A stretch of DNA of 64,000 bases from JBDTSW01 sp963797835 (lineage in GTDB: Bacteria; Actinomycetota; Thermoleophilia; Solirubrobacterales; 70-9), in assembly GCA_963797835.1 (NCBI GenBank), contig CAWCRN010000030.1, positions 62,001-126,000 of the forward strand. The letters are read 5' to 3'. The position numbers and the translations under genes were made by a program. The notes beneath the pieces were generated by a model. It saw only the letters and a list, made by a program, of their open reading frames with translations, was not told where the DNA came from and did not search any database. Positions 41,858 through 50,729 of the stretch are shown here, piece after piece. The stretch's first letter is position 1; every line of letters begins with the position of its first letter.

Positions 41858-42634
41858 CTAACTGTTCAGCTGACCGGCGAAGTACTCGAGCGCGGTGCGG
41901 GTCTTGGTGGTCTGCTCGCCCGAGAGGTCGATCCCGCGCTCGATCAGGTAGCCGCGGGACTCGGCCGCGACCTGGAAGGCCTCCGACGGCTCGCACTTGG
42001 TCGACAGCTCGAGGATGCGCGTCCCGTCGGGGTAGTTCCAGAGCTCGATGACGAGTCGCCGACCCAGCTGGCTGGGCGGTCGCTTGAGCTTGAAGACGAT
42101 CACCGGGCCCAGCACGACGAGGTCGTCCAGCTCGATGCCGCCGGGCGCATGCTCGGCGTAGAACGCCCGCTGCCCCTTCGAAAACAGCTTCGCGATGGGT
42201 GCGTCGCCCGCCGCGGCCGCCTTGACATGCGGCTTGGAGAGCTTTCCCTTGAACGAGGCCGAGCAGACGAACCCGTCGGGCATGGCGTCGATCTCGACAC
42301 CGAAGCCCTCTTCCTCCCGCTGCTGCGCGTCGAGCTTCGCCGGGTCCACCGGGCGGAGCTTCACCACCGAGTCGTCAGGCCTCTCCTGCGTTCGCCGTCC
42401 CCGCACGACGACGCCGGCGGCGTCCAGGTCCAGGCCGGGCGTATCGAAGAAGAAGACCTGGCGGATGTGCGCCTCGAGCGGATCGACGTCGAGGGCGGCG
42501 AGCGTCGCGAAGCGGTGCCCCTCGGGCACCGTCAGCTTGAGCTCGAACGTGTCCGCCTCGCGCGAGAGGGCGAGTACCTCCTCGAGCTGCTCGTCGTTGA
42601 GCTGGAAAGCCGAGCTCCGATCCGTCGCGCTCAT
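41858..42634 (-). CDS. CYTH-like domain protein
   Basis: 258 residues, ATG 42634. TFELKLTVPEGHRFATLAAL plus VRQVFFFDTPGLDLDAAGVV-type strand and KLRPVDPAKLDA follow the beta-barrel of CYTH/triphosphate tunnel enzymes, in which E-x-K at the start and alternating charged strands bind triphosphate. FELKL here stands for the ExExK motif. The C-terminal EYFAGQLNS ends 8 bases into the next gene's upstream region. An upstream 53-codon ORF overlaps its start. Enzyme activity is not certain. Confidence 0.65.
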   Translation of the reverse strand: MSATDRSSAFQLNDEQLEEVLALSREADTFELKLTVPEGHRFATLAALDVDPLEAHIRQVFFFDTPGLDLDAAGVVVRGRRTQERPDDSVVKLRPVDPAKLDAQQREEEGFGVEIDAMPDGFVCSASFKGKLSKPHVKAAAAGDAPIAKLFSKGQRAFYAEHAPGGIELDDLVVLGPVIVFKLKRPPSQLGRRLVIELWNYPDGTRILELSTKCEPSEAFQVAAESRGYLIERGIDLSGEQTTKTRTALEYFAGQLNS

Positions 42635-42792
42635 CGGCTCACGATAACGCGCATCACGCCGATCGTGCCCACGCCGAGCAGGACTCCACCGCTGGGTCTG
42701 GGTCGCGAAGCTCTGGCGCGAATCTGGCCGACGCCGACCGCCACCGCCAGCGCCGTAAGGCCGGCGGACCCAGGTGAGTTCGAGCGCGTCAC
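42631..42792 (-). CDS. Small hydrophobic ORF overlapping the CYTH-like gene
   Basis: 53 residues from GTG 42792: GLTALAVAVGVGQIRARASR and GGVLLGVGTIGVMRVIVSR. Its stop TGA overlaps ATG 42634 as ATGA. Two short hydrophobic stretches. It may be real and coupled, or just the consequence of high GC. Confidence 0.35.
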   Translation of the reverse strand: MTRSNSPGSAGLTALAVAVGVGQIRARASRPRPSGGVLLGVGTIGVMRVIVSR

Positions 42793-42848
42793 ATAGGATC
42801 GAGTTCGTCGCCCAGTCACCGGGGAAAGCCGAGGAGTAAGGGATCTGG

Positions 42849-44123
42849 ATGGAGTGGTCGCTGACGGTAGTCGCGCTGGCATTGATCGCCGTCGCCGCCG
42901 TCTCGAAGCGACTGTCCGGATCGCCGATCACGCCGGCGATCCTGTTCGTATCGATCGGGCTCCTGGTTGGCCCCGAGGTCCTCGACGCGGTCGACATCTC
43001 GAGCACCGCGGACACCGTGCGAGCGCTGGCCGCGGCAACGCTGGCGCTCGTGCTGTTCTCCGACGCGGCAAGCATCGATTTCAGAAGCCTGCGGCGCGAG
43101 ATCTCGGTGCCGCTGCGCCTGCTCGGCATCGGCCTGCCGCTCACGATCGGCCTCGGCGCGGTTGCGGCTGCGCTGGTCTTCGATCAGATCACGGCAGGCG
43201 AGGCGCTCATCCTGGCGGTGATCCTGGCACCGACCGACGCCGCCCTCGGCCAGGCGGTCGTTACCGAGCCTCGTGTCCCGGGCCGGATCCGCCAAAGCCT
43301 CAATGTCGAGAGCGGGCTCAACGACGGGATCTGCGTGCCGCTGCTGTTCGCCGCGGTTGCGGTGGCCGACGTCGAGTCCGAGATCGCGGAGGGCCGAGGC
43401 GCCGGGACGCTGCTGCTCGAGGAGATCGGCTTCGGGGTCATCGCTGGAGTGGCCGCCGGCCTTCTCGTGGCGGCTGTGCTTGTGTACGCCGGACGCCGGG
43501 ATCTGATCGCGGACACCTGGCGCAAGGTGATCCCGGCGGCCGGCGCCGCGCTCGCCTACGGCACCGCCGACGCGCTCGGGGGATCTGGTTTCATCGCGGC
43601 GTTCGTGGCCGGCCTGGCGTTCCGGCTGGCTCTGCAACGCGACCCCGAGGGCGACACCCAGCTCATCGAGGAGGTCGGGGGCGTGCTGAGCGGTGTCACC
43701 TTCATCCTCTTCGGGGCCATCTTGCTCGGGCCCGCCCTCGGAGAGCTGACCTGGGAGCTCGCCCTGTACGCGGTCCTGAGCCTGACCGCCGTGCGCATGG
43801 TGCCCGTCGCGATCGCGATGCTGGGCTCGCACGCCCGGGTGCCGACGCTCGGCTTCCTGGGCTGGTTCGGGCCCCGCGGCCTCGCCTCGATCGTCTTCGC
43901 CGTGATCCTGATCGAGGAGTCCCAGCTTCCCCACGAAGAACTCATCGTCCTCGCGACCTACATCACCGTCGGGCTGTCGGTCTTCGCCCATGGCCTCACC
44001 GCCGCCCCCCTTGCCGACCGCTACGCGCGCTGGTTCGAGCGCCACCCCCGTGACACGGTGCCGCCGATGGAAGGCGCCCCGGCCAACGTGACTCGCGCCC
44101 GCGCCTGGCTGAAGCGCGGTTAG
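42849..44123 (+). CDS. Cation:proton antiporter (CPA1/NhaP type)
   Basis: 424 residues with 11-12 membrane helices. ALVLFSDAASIDFRSLRREI and LAPTDAALGQAVVTEPRVPG then NVESGLNDGICVPLLFAAVA are the core motifs of CPA1 antiporters, the PTD and ESGLND regions holding the ion-binding aspartates. FLGWFGPRGLASIVFAVIL is the C-terminal GPRG motif. It exchanges Na+ or K+ for H+ across the membrane. Start ATG 42849 with GGGATCTGG upstream. Confidence 0.9.
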   Translation: MEWSLTVVALALIAVAAVSKRLSGSPITPAILFVSIGLLVGPEVLDAVDISSTADTVRALAAATLALVLFSDAASIDFRSLRREISVPLRLLGIGLPLTIGLGAVAAALVFDQITAGEALILAVILAPTDAALGQAVVTEPRVPGRIRQSLNVESGLNDGICVPLLFAAVAVADVESEIAEGRGAGTLLLEEIGFGVIAGVAAGLLVAAVLVYAGRRDLIADTWRKVIPAAGAALAYGTADALGGSGFIAAFVAGLAFRLALQRDPEGDTQLIEEVGGVLSGVTFILFGAILLGPALGELTWELALYAVLSLTAVRMVPVAIAMLGSHARVPTLGFLGWFGPRGLASIVFAVILIEESQLPHEELIVLATYITVGLSVFAHGLTAAPLADRYARWFERHPRDTVPPMEGAPANVTRARAWLKRG

Positions 44124-44132
44124 CGTCCGGCT

Positions 44133-44531
44133 CTACGGCGTCCCGTCGTCCTCGGCGGGTTCTCCGCCCCCTCTACGGGCGCGCAGCCGGGCGCGCACGC
44201 GCCCACTTTCGCCCTTCATCGCGATGTATTTCTCCGCGACCGACGTCAACAGCGCGACGAGCACGCCGAATCCGGTGAGGATGTAGAAGATCGCGAAGAT
44301 CTGGGTTTCGGTGGTCGATGGGGTGAGGTCTCCGTAGCCGACCGTCGTCAGGGTGACGATGCAGAAGTAGAGGGCCTCGATGACGGTCCAGTCCTCGAAG
44401 CGCCAGAAGAAGAGCGTCCCGGTGAGCACCAGGGCGCCCGCGACCATGGGCAACGCCTTGGTCTCGGGATCGCGCCAGACGGCGGCGAGGGCCCGCGCCA
44501 GTTCCCTGGCCGCAAGGGCGAGAGGAATCAT
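44133..44531 (-). CDS. Two-TM potassium channel family protein
   Basis: 132 residues. One helix (LPMVAGALVLTGTLFFWRF), a pore helix and the selectivity filter TLTTVGYGDLTP, then the second helix (IFAIFYILTGFGVLVALLTS) and a basic C-terminal tail. It is a minimal KcsA-like channel subunit, likely tetrameric. It is convergent with the antiporter, ending 9 bases from its stop; both touch monovalent cation balance. Confidence 0.88.
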   Translation of the reverse strand: MIPLALAARELARALAAVWRDPETKALPMVAGALVLTGTLFFWRFEDWTVIEALYFCIVTLTTVGYGDLTPSTTETQIFAIFYILTGFGVLVALLTSVAEKYIAMKGESGRVRARLRARRGGGEPAEDDGTP

Positions 44532-44660
44532 CGGCTTGGTCTTCGCCGGATCCCGGCGCTCTCCTGTCGAGCCGGCGCGGGCATGCAGCCCCCGAAGGCG
44601 TTGCGTAGAGTCGCCTCTTGCAAGCGCCTGGATTCACGTCTCCACTCCGAAGGGAACCCC

Positions 44661-45170
44661 ATGTCCGATCGACCAGTCTTCCTCTATGCGGCCATCTACG
44701 ACGACATCGCCGATGCCGAGGCCGACTACGAGGCCGTGTTCGACCTGCACGCTGCTGGCGCCATCGGGACCTATGACTCCGCGGTGATCCGCCGGGAGGA
44801 GGACGGCAAGGTTCGGGTGACCAAGACCGAGAAGCCCACGCAGCACGGCACCTGGACCGGCGCGGCGGTAGGAGCCGTGGCGGGGATCCTGTTCCCGCCC
44901 GCGATCCTCGGCAGCGCGATCGTCGGCGCCGGCGCCGGCGGGTTGATCGGGCACCTGCGGGGTGGGGTCTCCCGCGGCGATCTCAAGGATCTCGGCGAGG
45001 AGCTCGAACCGGGCAACGCCGCGCTGATCGTGTTCGGCGAGTCGAAGATCGAGGAACAGCTCGAGAAGGCGATCACGCGCGCCAACAAGCTGATCGAGCA
45101 GGAGATCGACGCCGACGCCGACGAGCTCGAGCGCGAGATCGAGGCCGCGGCCCGGGAGGACGCAGCCTAG
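44661..45170 (+). CDS. DUF1269-like membrane-associated protein
   Basis: 169 residues from ATG 44661 with AAGGGA 7 bases upstream. YAAIYDDIADAEADYEAVFD opens a ferredoxin-like domain, TAAVGAVAGILFPPAILGSA (in the form GAAVGAVAGILFPPAILGSA) and IVGAGAGGLIGHLRGGVSRG form a glycine-zipper hairpin, and NAALIVFGESKIEEQLEKAI is the second domain half. This is the DUF1269 plan. Its stop overlaps the stop of the convergent DUF2252 gene (CTAG shared). A related soluble protein is at 58776. Confidence 0.8.
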   Translation: MSDRPVFLYAAIYDDIADAEADYEAVFDLHAAGAIGTYDSAVIRREEDGKVRVTKTEKPTQHGTWTGAAVGAVAGILFPPAILGSAIVGAGAGGLIGHLRGGVSRGDLKDLGEELEPGNAALIVFGESKIEEQLEKAITRANKLIEQEIDADADELEREIEAAAREDAA

Positions 45171-46597
45171 CCCGGTTCCGATGCGACGGCGATGCGACCG
45201 TCCTCGGCCGCCTGCTTGAGGGCCCGGTAGTCGTCCTCGTTCTGATTCGCGTACACGTCGGCGAAGTCCGCCATCGCCGCGTCAAAACGGCTCCCGCCGC
45301 CGAGATACGCGGCGATCGCGATTCGGTCGCCGGTGCGCGCGTGGGCGCGCGCGAGGATCGCCCCGCAGATCTGCGCGTAGGCGTTCATTCCCGCGGGCGA
45401 CATCAGCTCGACCAGGGCCGAGGCTTTCTGGTCCCAGAGCTGGCGGACGTAGAAATCTCGCTTCTTGTCGTCCGGTCCCGGCGCGCTCAGCCAGCCGAGG
45501 AAGATGTCGCTGGCGGCCTGGGTTAGTCGCTGGCCCTCGACCACGCGCTGGCCCTGCTCGGCGTACTCGCTCGGCGCCGTGTAGGGCTCGAGCACCGATG
45601 GCTGCGCCTCCTTGATCTGAAGGAACAGCGGGTCGTTCTCGTCGCGCCCGAGCAGGAGCGCGATCCACGCCCGGGTCCCGACGCTGCCGACGCCGACGAC
45701 CTTTCGCGCCGTGTGGACCAGCCGGTAACCGTCCAACAGATGCCGGCGGTCGGGGATAAGGCTGTCGCGATACCCCTCGACGATGGAGCCGAGCCTGCTT
45801 ACGGCCGTGTCGAGCGCCTTACCCGAGCCCATCTCTTCCATCGGGACGAGCACGGGAGGATCACTTCGGATCCGCAGCTCGCCGTCGACCCGCTCGGTGA
45901 GCTTCGTCAACGCGCGCAGCCGATCCTTGCGACGGGCCTTGGCGATGTTGCGGTCGAAACGCTTGAGATCCTTGCTGCTGACGTCTGCCGCGAAGTGCTC
46001 GCGGATCTGCGAAACGTCCACGCGCCGGTACCACAAGTCGAGATTGCTGTACGCGGCGAAGAGACGCATGTTCTCGCGATAAGCCTCGACGAGGGTGAGC
46101 ACGATCTTGCGCCGCACGGCGCCGGAGAAACCGCGGTCGCGGCCCGCGATCTCGAAGCTGGCGGCGAGTCGCTTGACGTCCCACTCCCATGGACCGGGGA
46201 GGGTCTCGTCGAAGTCATTGATGTCGACGACCAGGCCACGATCGGGCGACGCATAGCCGCCGATGTTCGAGAGATGCGCGTCTCCGCACGCCTGAACCCA
46301 GAGGCCCGAGGTCGGCGTGGCCGCCAGGTCGGCGGCCATGATCGCCGCGGCGCCCCGGTAGAAGGTGAACGCGGAGACGAGCATGCGGCCGTACCGCAGG
46401 GGGACGAGCTCGGCGACCCGATCGGCCGCCTGGCCCTCCAGCACATCGACCGGGTCGGGGCGATCGGTAGCCGGCGTCCATTCACCGTGACTGGAGCGTG
46501 GCGTCCGCTCTCGTGCCGCCTTGCCGGCCGCTGCGCGCTCGCTCGGCGACAGGTCCCTTGCCAGGTCGGCGGCCGGTGGCGTGGTCGCGGTCGCCAT
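45167..46597 (-). CDS. DUF2252 protein (kinase-like fold)
   Basis: 476 residues from ATG 46597. AGKAARERTPRSSHGEWTPA, RMLVSAFTFYRGAAAIMAAD, VQACGDAHLSNIGGYASPDR and VVDINDFDETLPGPWEWDVK are the hallmarks of DUF2252, whose GDxHxxN...DFDE motif corresponds to the catalytic loop and metal-binding Asp of aminoglycoside-phosphotransferase-like kinases. No substrate is known for the family. Its start overlaps the amphi-Trp stop (TGATG), so the two are coupled. Confidence 0.88.
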   Translation of the reverse strand: MATATTPPAADLARDLSPSERAAAGKAARERTPRSSHGEWTPATDRPDPVDVLEGQAADRVAELVPLRYGRMLVSAFTFYRGAAAIMAADLAATPTSGLWVQACGDAHLSNIGGYASPDRGLVVDINDFDETLPGPWEWDVKRLAASFEIAGRDRGFSGAVRRKIVLTLVEAYRENMRLFAAYSNLDLWYRRVDVSQIREHFAADVSSKDLKRFDRNIAKARRKDRLRALTKLTERVDGELRIRSDPPVLVPMEEMGSGKALDTAVSRLGSIVEGYRDSLIPDRRHLLDGYRLVHTARKVVGVGSVGTRAWIALLLGRDENDPLFLQIKEAQPSVLEPYTAPSEYAEQGQRVVEGQRLTQAASDIFLGWLSAPGPDDKKRDFYVRQLWDQKASALVELMSPAGMNAYAQICGAILARAHARTGDRIAIAAYLGGGSRFDAAMADFADVYANQNEDDYRALKQAAEDGRIAVASEPG

Positions 46598-46815
46598 CAC
46601 CACTTCATTTCGATCTCGAGCTCGCGCTCGTCGGAGTCCACCTCGAGCTCCACCTTGAGCTCGACCTCGTCCGGGACGTGGACCGTCATCGACATCCCGC
46701 CCTGCTCGAACTTGACGTCGTTGCCCTTGGCGAGCATGGTCGCCAGCTTTCGCAGCCTGCTCACGACCTCCGCGCGGCTGACCTTTTCCTTCTGCTCGAT
46801 CTCGACGATGTCCAT
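46597..46815 (-). CDS. Amphi-Trp domain protein
   Basis: 72 residues: DIVEIEQKEKVSRAEVVSRL, then RKLATMLAKGNDVKFEQGGM, VHVPDEVELKVELEVDSDE and the terminal ELEIEMKW. The basic first helix, the GGM turn, the charged amphipathic beta part and the C-terminal Trp define the amphi-Trp family. Both ends overlap neighbouring genes as TGATG (diacylglycerol kinase stop at 46815, DUF2252 start at 46597). Possibly a small adaptor between the two, inference only. Confidence 0.85.
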   Translation of the reverse strand: MDIVEIEQKEKVSRAEVVSRLRKLATMLAKGNDVKFEQGGMSMTVHVPDEVELKVELEVDSDERELEIEMKW

Positions 46816-48119
46816 CAGGTCTCCTTCGTTGGTGTGATGTTTGAGGCCGGACCGCGCCCGGCAGCTATCCGCGCGAGTTCGCGCAGGCCGTCGACGAAGC
46901 CCTCGGGCAGATATGCCGACGGGGAGGCACCGGGATGCTGCGGCGCGATTCGCACGCGCAGCACCCCTGGGCGAATTGTGAAGCGCAGCGGTGGTTCGAG
47001 CTTCACGGCCTCGCCGTCGATCCCAGCCGGCACGGCGTCGTCGGCATCGACCTCGAAGGTCTGCGCGCTCCACGCCCGCACCGGTCGCTGCGGCAGTCGC
47101 CCGCTCCCGCCACGGCCCGTGGGTGCTCCGGCGATCGTGATCCCGAGCAGGCCGTCGTCGATCTTCGGTCGGGTTCCGGAGCCGACCTGCCGCCCGAGGC
47201 GGTAGCGGTTGTTCGAGACCAGGATCATGGCGCCCGAGTGATGCTCCTGGCCCTCAGGGCCCGACCAGCGCAGGTCGAGCCCCGGGCCGTCGGGCCCGAG
47301 GGCGTCAGGCACCGTGTCGAGCAGCGTGCGGATCTTCGCGTCACGGTACCCCTCGCGCTGAACCGCCTCGGCGTAGAGGCCGAGCGAGACGTTGTTGACG
47401 AACACCTGCCCGTTCACCTCGGCAAGGTCGACGCGACGCTCGCCGCCGCCGACGAACGCGTCCAGCGCGCCGACGACGTCGTCGCGATCCACCCCCAGGT
47501 CCAGGGCGAAGTGGTTCCGGGTCCCGGCCGGGATGCACGCGTAGGGAAGGTCGAGCTCTGCGGCGATCGCGGCGACGATCGCCTGCGACCCGTCGCCGCC
47601 GGCCATCGCGAGGCCGTCCGCGCCGCGGGCGACGGCATCCCTGACGATCGCTTCGAGGTCATTGCCGGGGGTCAGCTCGATCGCCTCGATGCCGCGCGCC
47701 CGCGCCTCGTCTGCAAGAGCGAACTTCTCGGCCTTGCCACCGCCGGACTTCGGATTGAAGATCAGGACCGCGTGTTCGGGCGCCGACGCGGACATCAGCT
47801 GTGCACGCTGGCTCACCGCGGCTCGTGCGCATGCTCCGGCGGCCAGGACACCGCCGACGATCAGCGCGACCTCGACCGCGCGGTCGCCTACGAGCAGGAG
47901 GAGTGCCGCCACGAGCGCGACCGCGCCCAGCGAGAGGCCGGCGACGCGGGCTACGCCGCGCCGCAGGATCCCATACCAGCCGACCAGCACCGCGACGCAG
48001 ACCAGGCCGAGGACGGCCAGGCCTTCCGGGAACTCCCGGACGGCGACGATCACTGCCAGGGCCAGGGCGGCGAGGAGCAACAACAGCGCTCCGGCTGCCG
48101 CGAGCCGTCTGCCGGTCAT
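46815..48119 (-). CDS. Diacylglycerol/lipid kinase with N-terminal membrane helices
   Basis: 434 residues from ATG 48119. The first 105 residues contain about four hydrophobic helices (AAGALLLLLAALALAVIVAV onward), unusual for the soluble DgkB type. Then the DAGK catalytic domain: AVLIFNPKSGGGKAEKFALA, GLAMAGGDGSQAIVAAIAAE (GGDG nucleotide motif), CIPAGTRNHFALDLGVDRDD and FVNNVSLGLYAEAVQREGYR, with DGLLGITIAG near the end. It phosphorylates diacylglycerol or a related lipid to the phosphatidic acid form. First gene of the coupled trio; divergent from a PAP2 phosphatase. Confidence 0.88.
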   Translation of the reverse strand: MTGRRLAAAGALLLLLAALALAVIVAVREFPEGLAVLGLVCVAVLVGWYGILRRGVARVAGLSLGAVALVAALLLLVGDRAVEVALIVGGVLAAGACARAAVSQRAQLMSASAPEHAVLIFNPKSGGGKAEKFALADEARARGIEAIELTPGNDLEAIVRDAVARGADGLAMAGGDGSQAIVAAIAAELDLPYACIPAGTRNHFALDLGVDRDDVVGALDAFVGGGERRVDLAEVNGQVFVNNVSLGLYAEAVQREGYRDAKIRTLLDTVPDALGPDGPGLDLRWSGPEGQEHHSGAMILVSNNRYRLGRQVGSGTRPKIDDGLLGITIAGAPTGRGGSGRLPQRPVRAWSAQTFEVDADDAVPAGIDGEAVKLEPPLRFTIRPGVLRVRIAPQHPGASPSAYLPEGFVDGLRELARIAAGRGPASNITPTKET

Positions 48120-48136
48120 AGCATCATCAGCCCCCC

Positions 48137-48715
48137 ATGAGCTCCGTCGACGCCGAGTCCGAACCACCCCAGGGACCCACCTGGCTCCGCGATGCCGAGC
48201 GCGTCGACCTCGCCGTCTACGCGGCGATCGCACAGACGCCGACGCCCGCGCTCGACACGGCGATGTCCCGGCTCACGGCCGCGGCGGACTACTCGAAACT
48301 GTCGCTCGTGGCGGCCGCGCTCATCGCCACGTTCGGCGGGAGCCGCGGTCGGCGTGCTGCGAGGGACGGCCTCGTCTCGGTCGGGGTCACCGCGGCCGTG
48401 GCAAACCTCGCGCTGAAGCCGCTGGGGGGCCGCCGGCGCCCGGACCGCATCGCCGACCACGTCCCGCTCGCACGACAGACGAGGATGCCGGGCTCGACCT
48501 CGTTTCCCTCCGGGCACACCGCCGCCGCCTTTGCCTTCGCGACCGGAGTCGGTCACGCTCTGCCGGTGGTCTCGATCCCCCTCCAGGGACTCGCCGCGCT
48601 CGTCGGGTACTCGCGCGTGCACACGGGGGTGCACTACCCCGGTGATGTCCTCATCGGCGCCCTCGCTGGGACCGTGCTGGCCCGACTCACAGCACACGCG
48701 CTCGACCGCCGCTGA
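48137..48715 (+). CDS. PAP2 family phosphatase
   Basis: 192 residues with several membrane helices. The three PAP2 motifs are present: KPLGGRRRP, TSFPSGHTAAAFAF and GYSRVHTGVHYPGD. It removes phosphate from phosphatidic acid or polyprenyl pyrophosphate type lipids. Only 17 bases separate its ATG from that of the diacylglycerol kinase on the other strand, so their promoters must lie in each other's coding region or the mRNAs are leaderless. Phosphatase and kinase could run opposite reactions on one lipid. Confidence 0.9.
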   Translation: MSSVDAESEPPQGPTWLRDAERVDLAVYAAIAQTPTPALDTAMSRLTAAADYSKLSLVAAALIATFGGSRGRRAARDGLVSVGVTAAVANLALKPLGGRRRPDRIADHVPLARQTRMPGSTSFPSGHTAAAFAFATGVGHALPVVSIPLQGLAALVGYSRVHTGVHYPGDVLIGALAGTVLARLTAHALDRR

Positions 48716-48864
48716 ACGCCGCCCACACCCCTCGGCGCCCAGGCGGGTCGGATTCCTCCGAGTGCTCGGGGAAAGCGTGCATTCCATCGCTCCCAGCCTA
48801 AGCCACCAGCCCTGCTTGGTCATCGCTCGATAGGTGCGAAACGGAGATATAGGCTGAGCAGGGA

Positions 48865-49983
48865 ATGGCACGTGTGCACCGACGCGACGGGCCGCCGGGC
48901 GGGCCCCGCGTTTCGGTCGGCGATCGGGTCGAGCGTGCGATCGCCGACCATGCCGACGCCGAGCGCGAGATCGAGCGGGCCGAGGCCGAGGCCCGGTCGG
49001 GGCCGAGCCTGCGCCGGACGGTCGTCTGGCTCGCGATCACCGGCGTCTCGCTCTACCTGGTCGCGCCCAGCCTGATCGACGTCCTGGGCTCGGCCGATGA
49101 CCTCGACCGGCTCGAGCCGGCGTGGTTCGGGGCGATGGCCGTGCTTCAGATCCTGTCGCTCGCGTGCCTGTGGGTCGTCCAGCGCGCGGCGCTCGGCGAC
49201 CCCGAGTGGCCGCCGGTCATCCTCTCCCAGCTGGCCGGCAACGCCCTCGCCAAGATCGCCCCCGGCGGCGGGGCGCTGGGGGCGGCGCTCCAGTACCGGC
49301 TGCTGGTGGAGGCGGGCATCGAGCGCGGGCGCGCCGTCGCCGGGATCACCGCCGTGAATCTGCTCACCTTCGCGGTCGTGCTGGCGCTGCCCGTCCTCGC
49401 GATCCCGGCGTTCATCCGCGGGGCCGTCGACCGGGGCCTGGTCGAGGCGACGGTGATCGGGCTGGTCGTGTTCGCCGTGCTGCTGGGGCTGGGCGTGCTG
49501 ATGCTGGCCTGGGACGGGCCGCTGGAGTGGGTGGGCCGCCGGGTGCAGGGCGTCCGCAACCGCCTGCGGCGCGGCGCCGAGCCCCTTCGCGGACTGCCCG
49601 CGCGGCTCCGGCGCGAGCGCGACCGGCTCCTGGCGACGCTCGGCCCGCGGTGGAAGCTGGCGGTGGCGGCCAGCGTCGGGCGCTGGGCGTTCGACTACGC
49701 GACGCTGCTGGCGGCGCTGGCGGCCCTCGGCTCGACCCCGCGCCCGGCGCTCGTGCTGTTGGCCTTCTGCGCTGCGCAGGTGCTGGCGCAGATCCCGATC
49801 ACCCCTGGAGGGGTGGGCTTCGTGGAGGCCGGGCTGACGGCCACCCTCGCGCTGGCCGGGGTCGGCGCTGCCGACGCGGTGCTGGCGACGCTCGCCTACC
49901 GGCTCTTCTCCTACTGGCTGCCGCTGCCCGTGGGGCTGGCCGCCTTCACGCTCCACCGCCGGCGGCTCGCGCGGGGGACGTAG
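48865..49983 (+). CDS. Lysylphosphatidylglycerol synthase TM-region (UPF0104) family protein
   Basis: 372 residues, about eight helices after an acidic 45-residue cytoplasmic N-terminus (ADHADAEREIERAEAEAR). LSQLAGNALAKIAPGGGALG and AAQVLAQIPITPGGVGFVEA then YRLFSYWLPLPVGLAAFTLH are the family motifs, shared with the gene at 19080. Probably a lipid flippase or lipid-modifying enzyme. It follows the PAP2 gene on the same strand after 149 bases and converges on, and overlaps by 38 bases, the broken membrane gene at 49946. Confidence 0.82.
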   Translation: MARVHRRDGPPGGPRVSVGDRVERAIADHADAEREIERAEAEARSGPSLRRTVVWLAITGVSLYLVAPSLIDVLGSADDLDRLEPAWFGAMAVLQILSLACLWVVQRAALGDPEWPPVILSQLAGNALAKIAPGGGALGAALQYRLLVEAGIERGRAVAGITAVNLLTFAVVLALPVLAIPAFIRGAVDRGLVEATVIGLVVFAVLLGLGVLMLAWDGPLEWVGRRVQGVRNRLRRGAEPLRGLPARLRRERDRLLATLGPRWKLAVAASVGRWAFDYATLLAALAALGSTPRPALVLLAFCAAQVLAQIPITPGGVGFVEAGLTATLALAGVGAADAVLATLAYRLFSYWLPLPVGLAAFTLHRRRLARGT

Positions 49984-50700
49984 CCGGCAGGCCCGGCGTG
50001 GCTTCGTCCAGCTCGATCGCCAGCTCCACCGTGACGACGGCGGAGAACGGCTTCACGATCACGCCTGCGATCAGGGCGGCGATCGCGTACTCCACCTGGC
50101 TTGCCCACGGCAGAATCGCGCCCACTACCGTCTCCAGCGGGTAGGCGAGGCCGGTGACGAGCGCAAGCGTCCCCGCGAGCAGGGTGAACACGATCCAGAA
50201 TCGCCCGCGGACGAGCTCGCGGCTGCGCTCGAGGGCCGCGCGGGGGCCGAGGTGGCGGGTCTCGACGAGGACGGCCGCGAGGCCGAACCAGGTCGCGAAG
50301 ACGAGGCCCGGGACGACCAGGAGCTGCAGCCCGATGGCCGTCCCGCTCGACACGATCAGGTCGACCACGATCAGGAGGTTTCGCCAGGGAAAGTCTCGCG
50401 CCACCTCGCGGAGCGTGGGCGGCTCGCCGCCGCGACGCCGGGCGACCGCGATCTGCGCGATCACGCCGCTGAGGAAGAAGTAGCCCAAGCGCGCCTGCGG
50501 CAACGGCCTCGACCGTGATCACCACGAACGAGCAACCGGGTGGTCGTCCTGTGAGACGGCCTCGCGCTCGAGCAGGCCCTGGAGCATCGCCGCCGGCACC
50601 AGCGCGAACAGGGCGGCGAGGGCGATCAGCCCCCATGCGCCGCGGTGGGTCGCCAGCGCGCGGCGGACGCCCGGACAGGGACAAGCACCCTTGCCTCTGG
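49946..50700 (-). pseudogene. Multi-pass membrane protein, frame broken
   Basis: Pieces in three frames join into one protein: RALATHRGAWGLIALAALFA with LVPAAMLQGLLEREAV (from about 50650), SFVVITVEAVAAGALG, and YFFLSGVIAQIAVARRRGGE then a long intact C-terminal part (LIVVDLIVSSGTAIGLQLLV ... FWIVFTLLAGTLALVTGL). Frame changes are at about 50540 and 50490. It has about five to six helices and resembles the membrane domain found with glycerophosphoryl phosphodiesterases and DUF7544-type proteins. Dead gene or sequence error. Confidence 0.55.
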
Positions 50701-50729
50701 ATTGCGCCGCGGGATAGGCGGCGCTCGGC

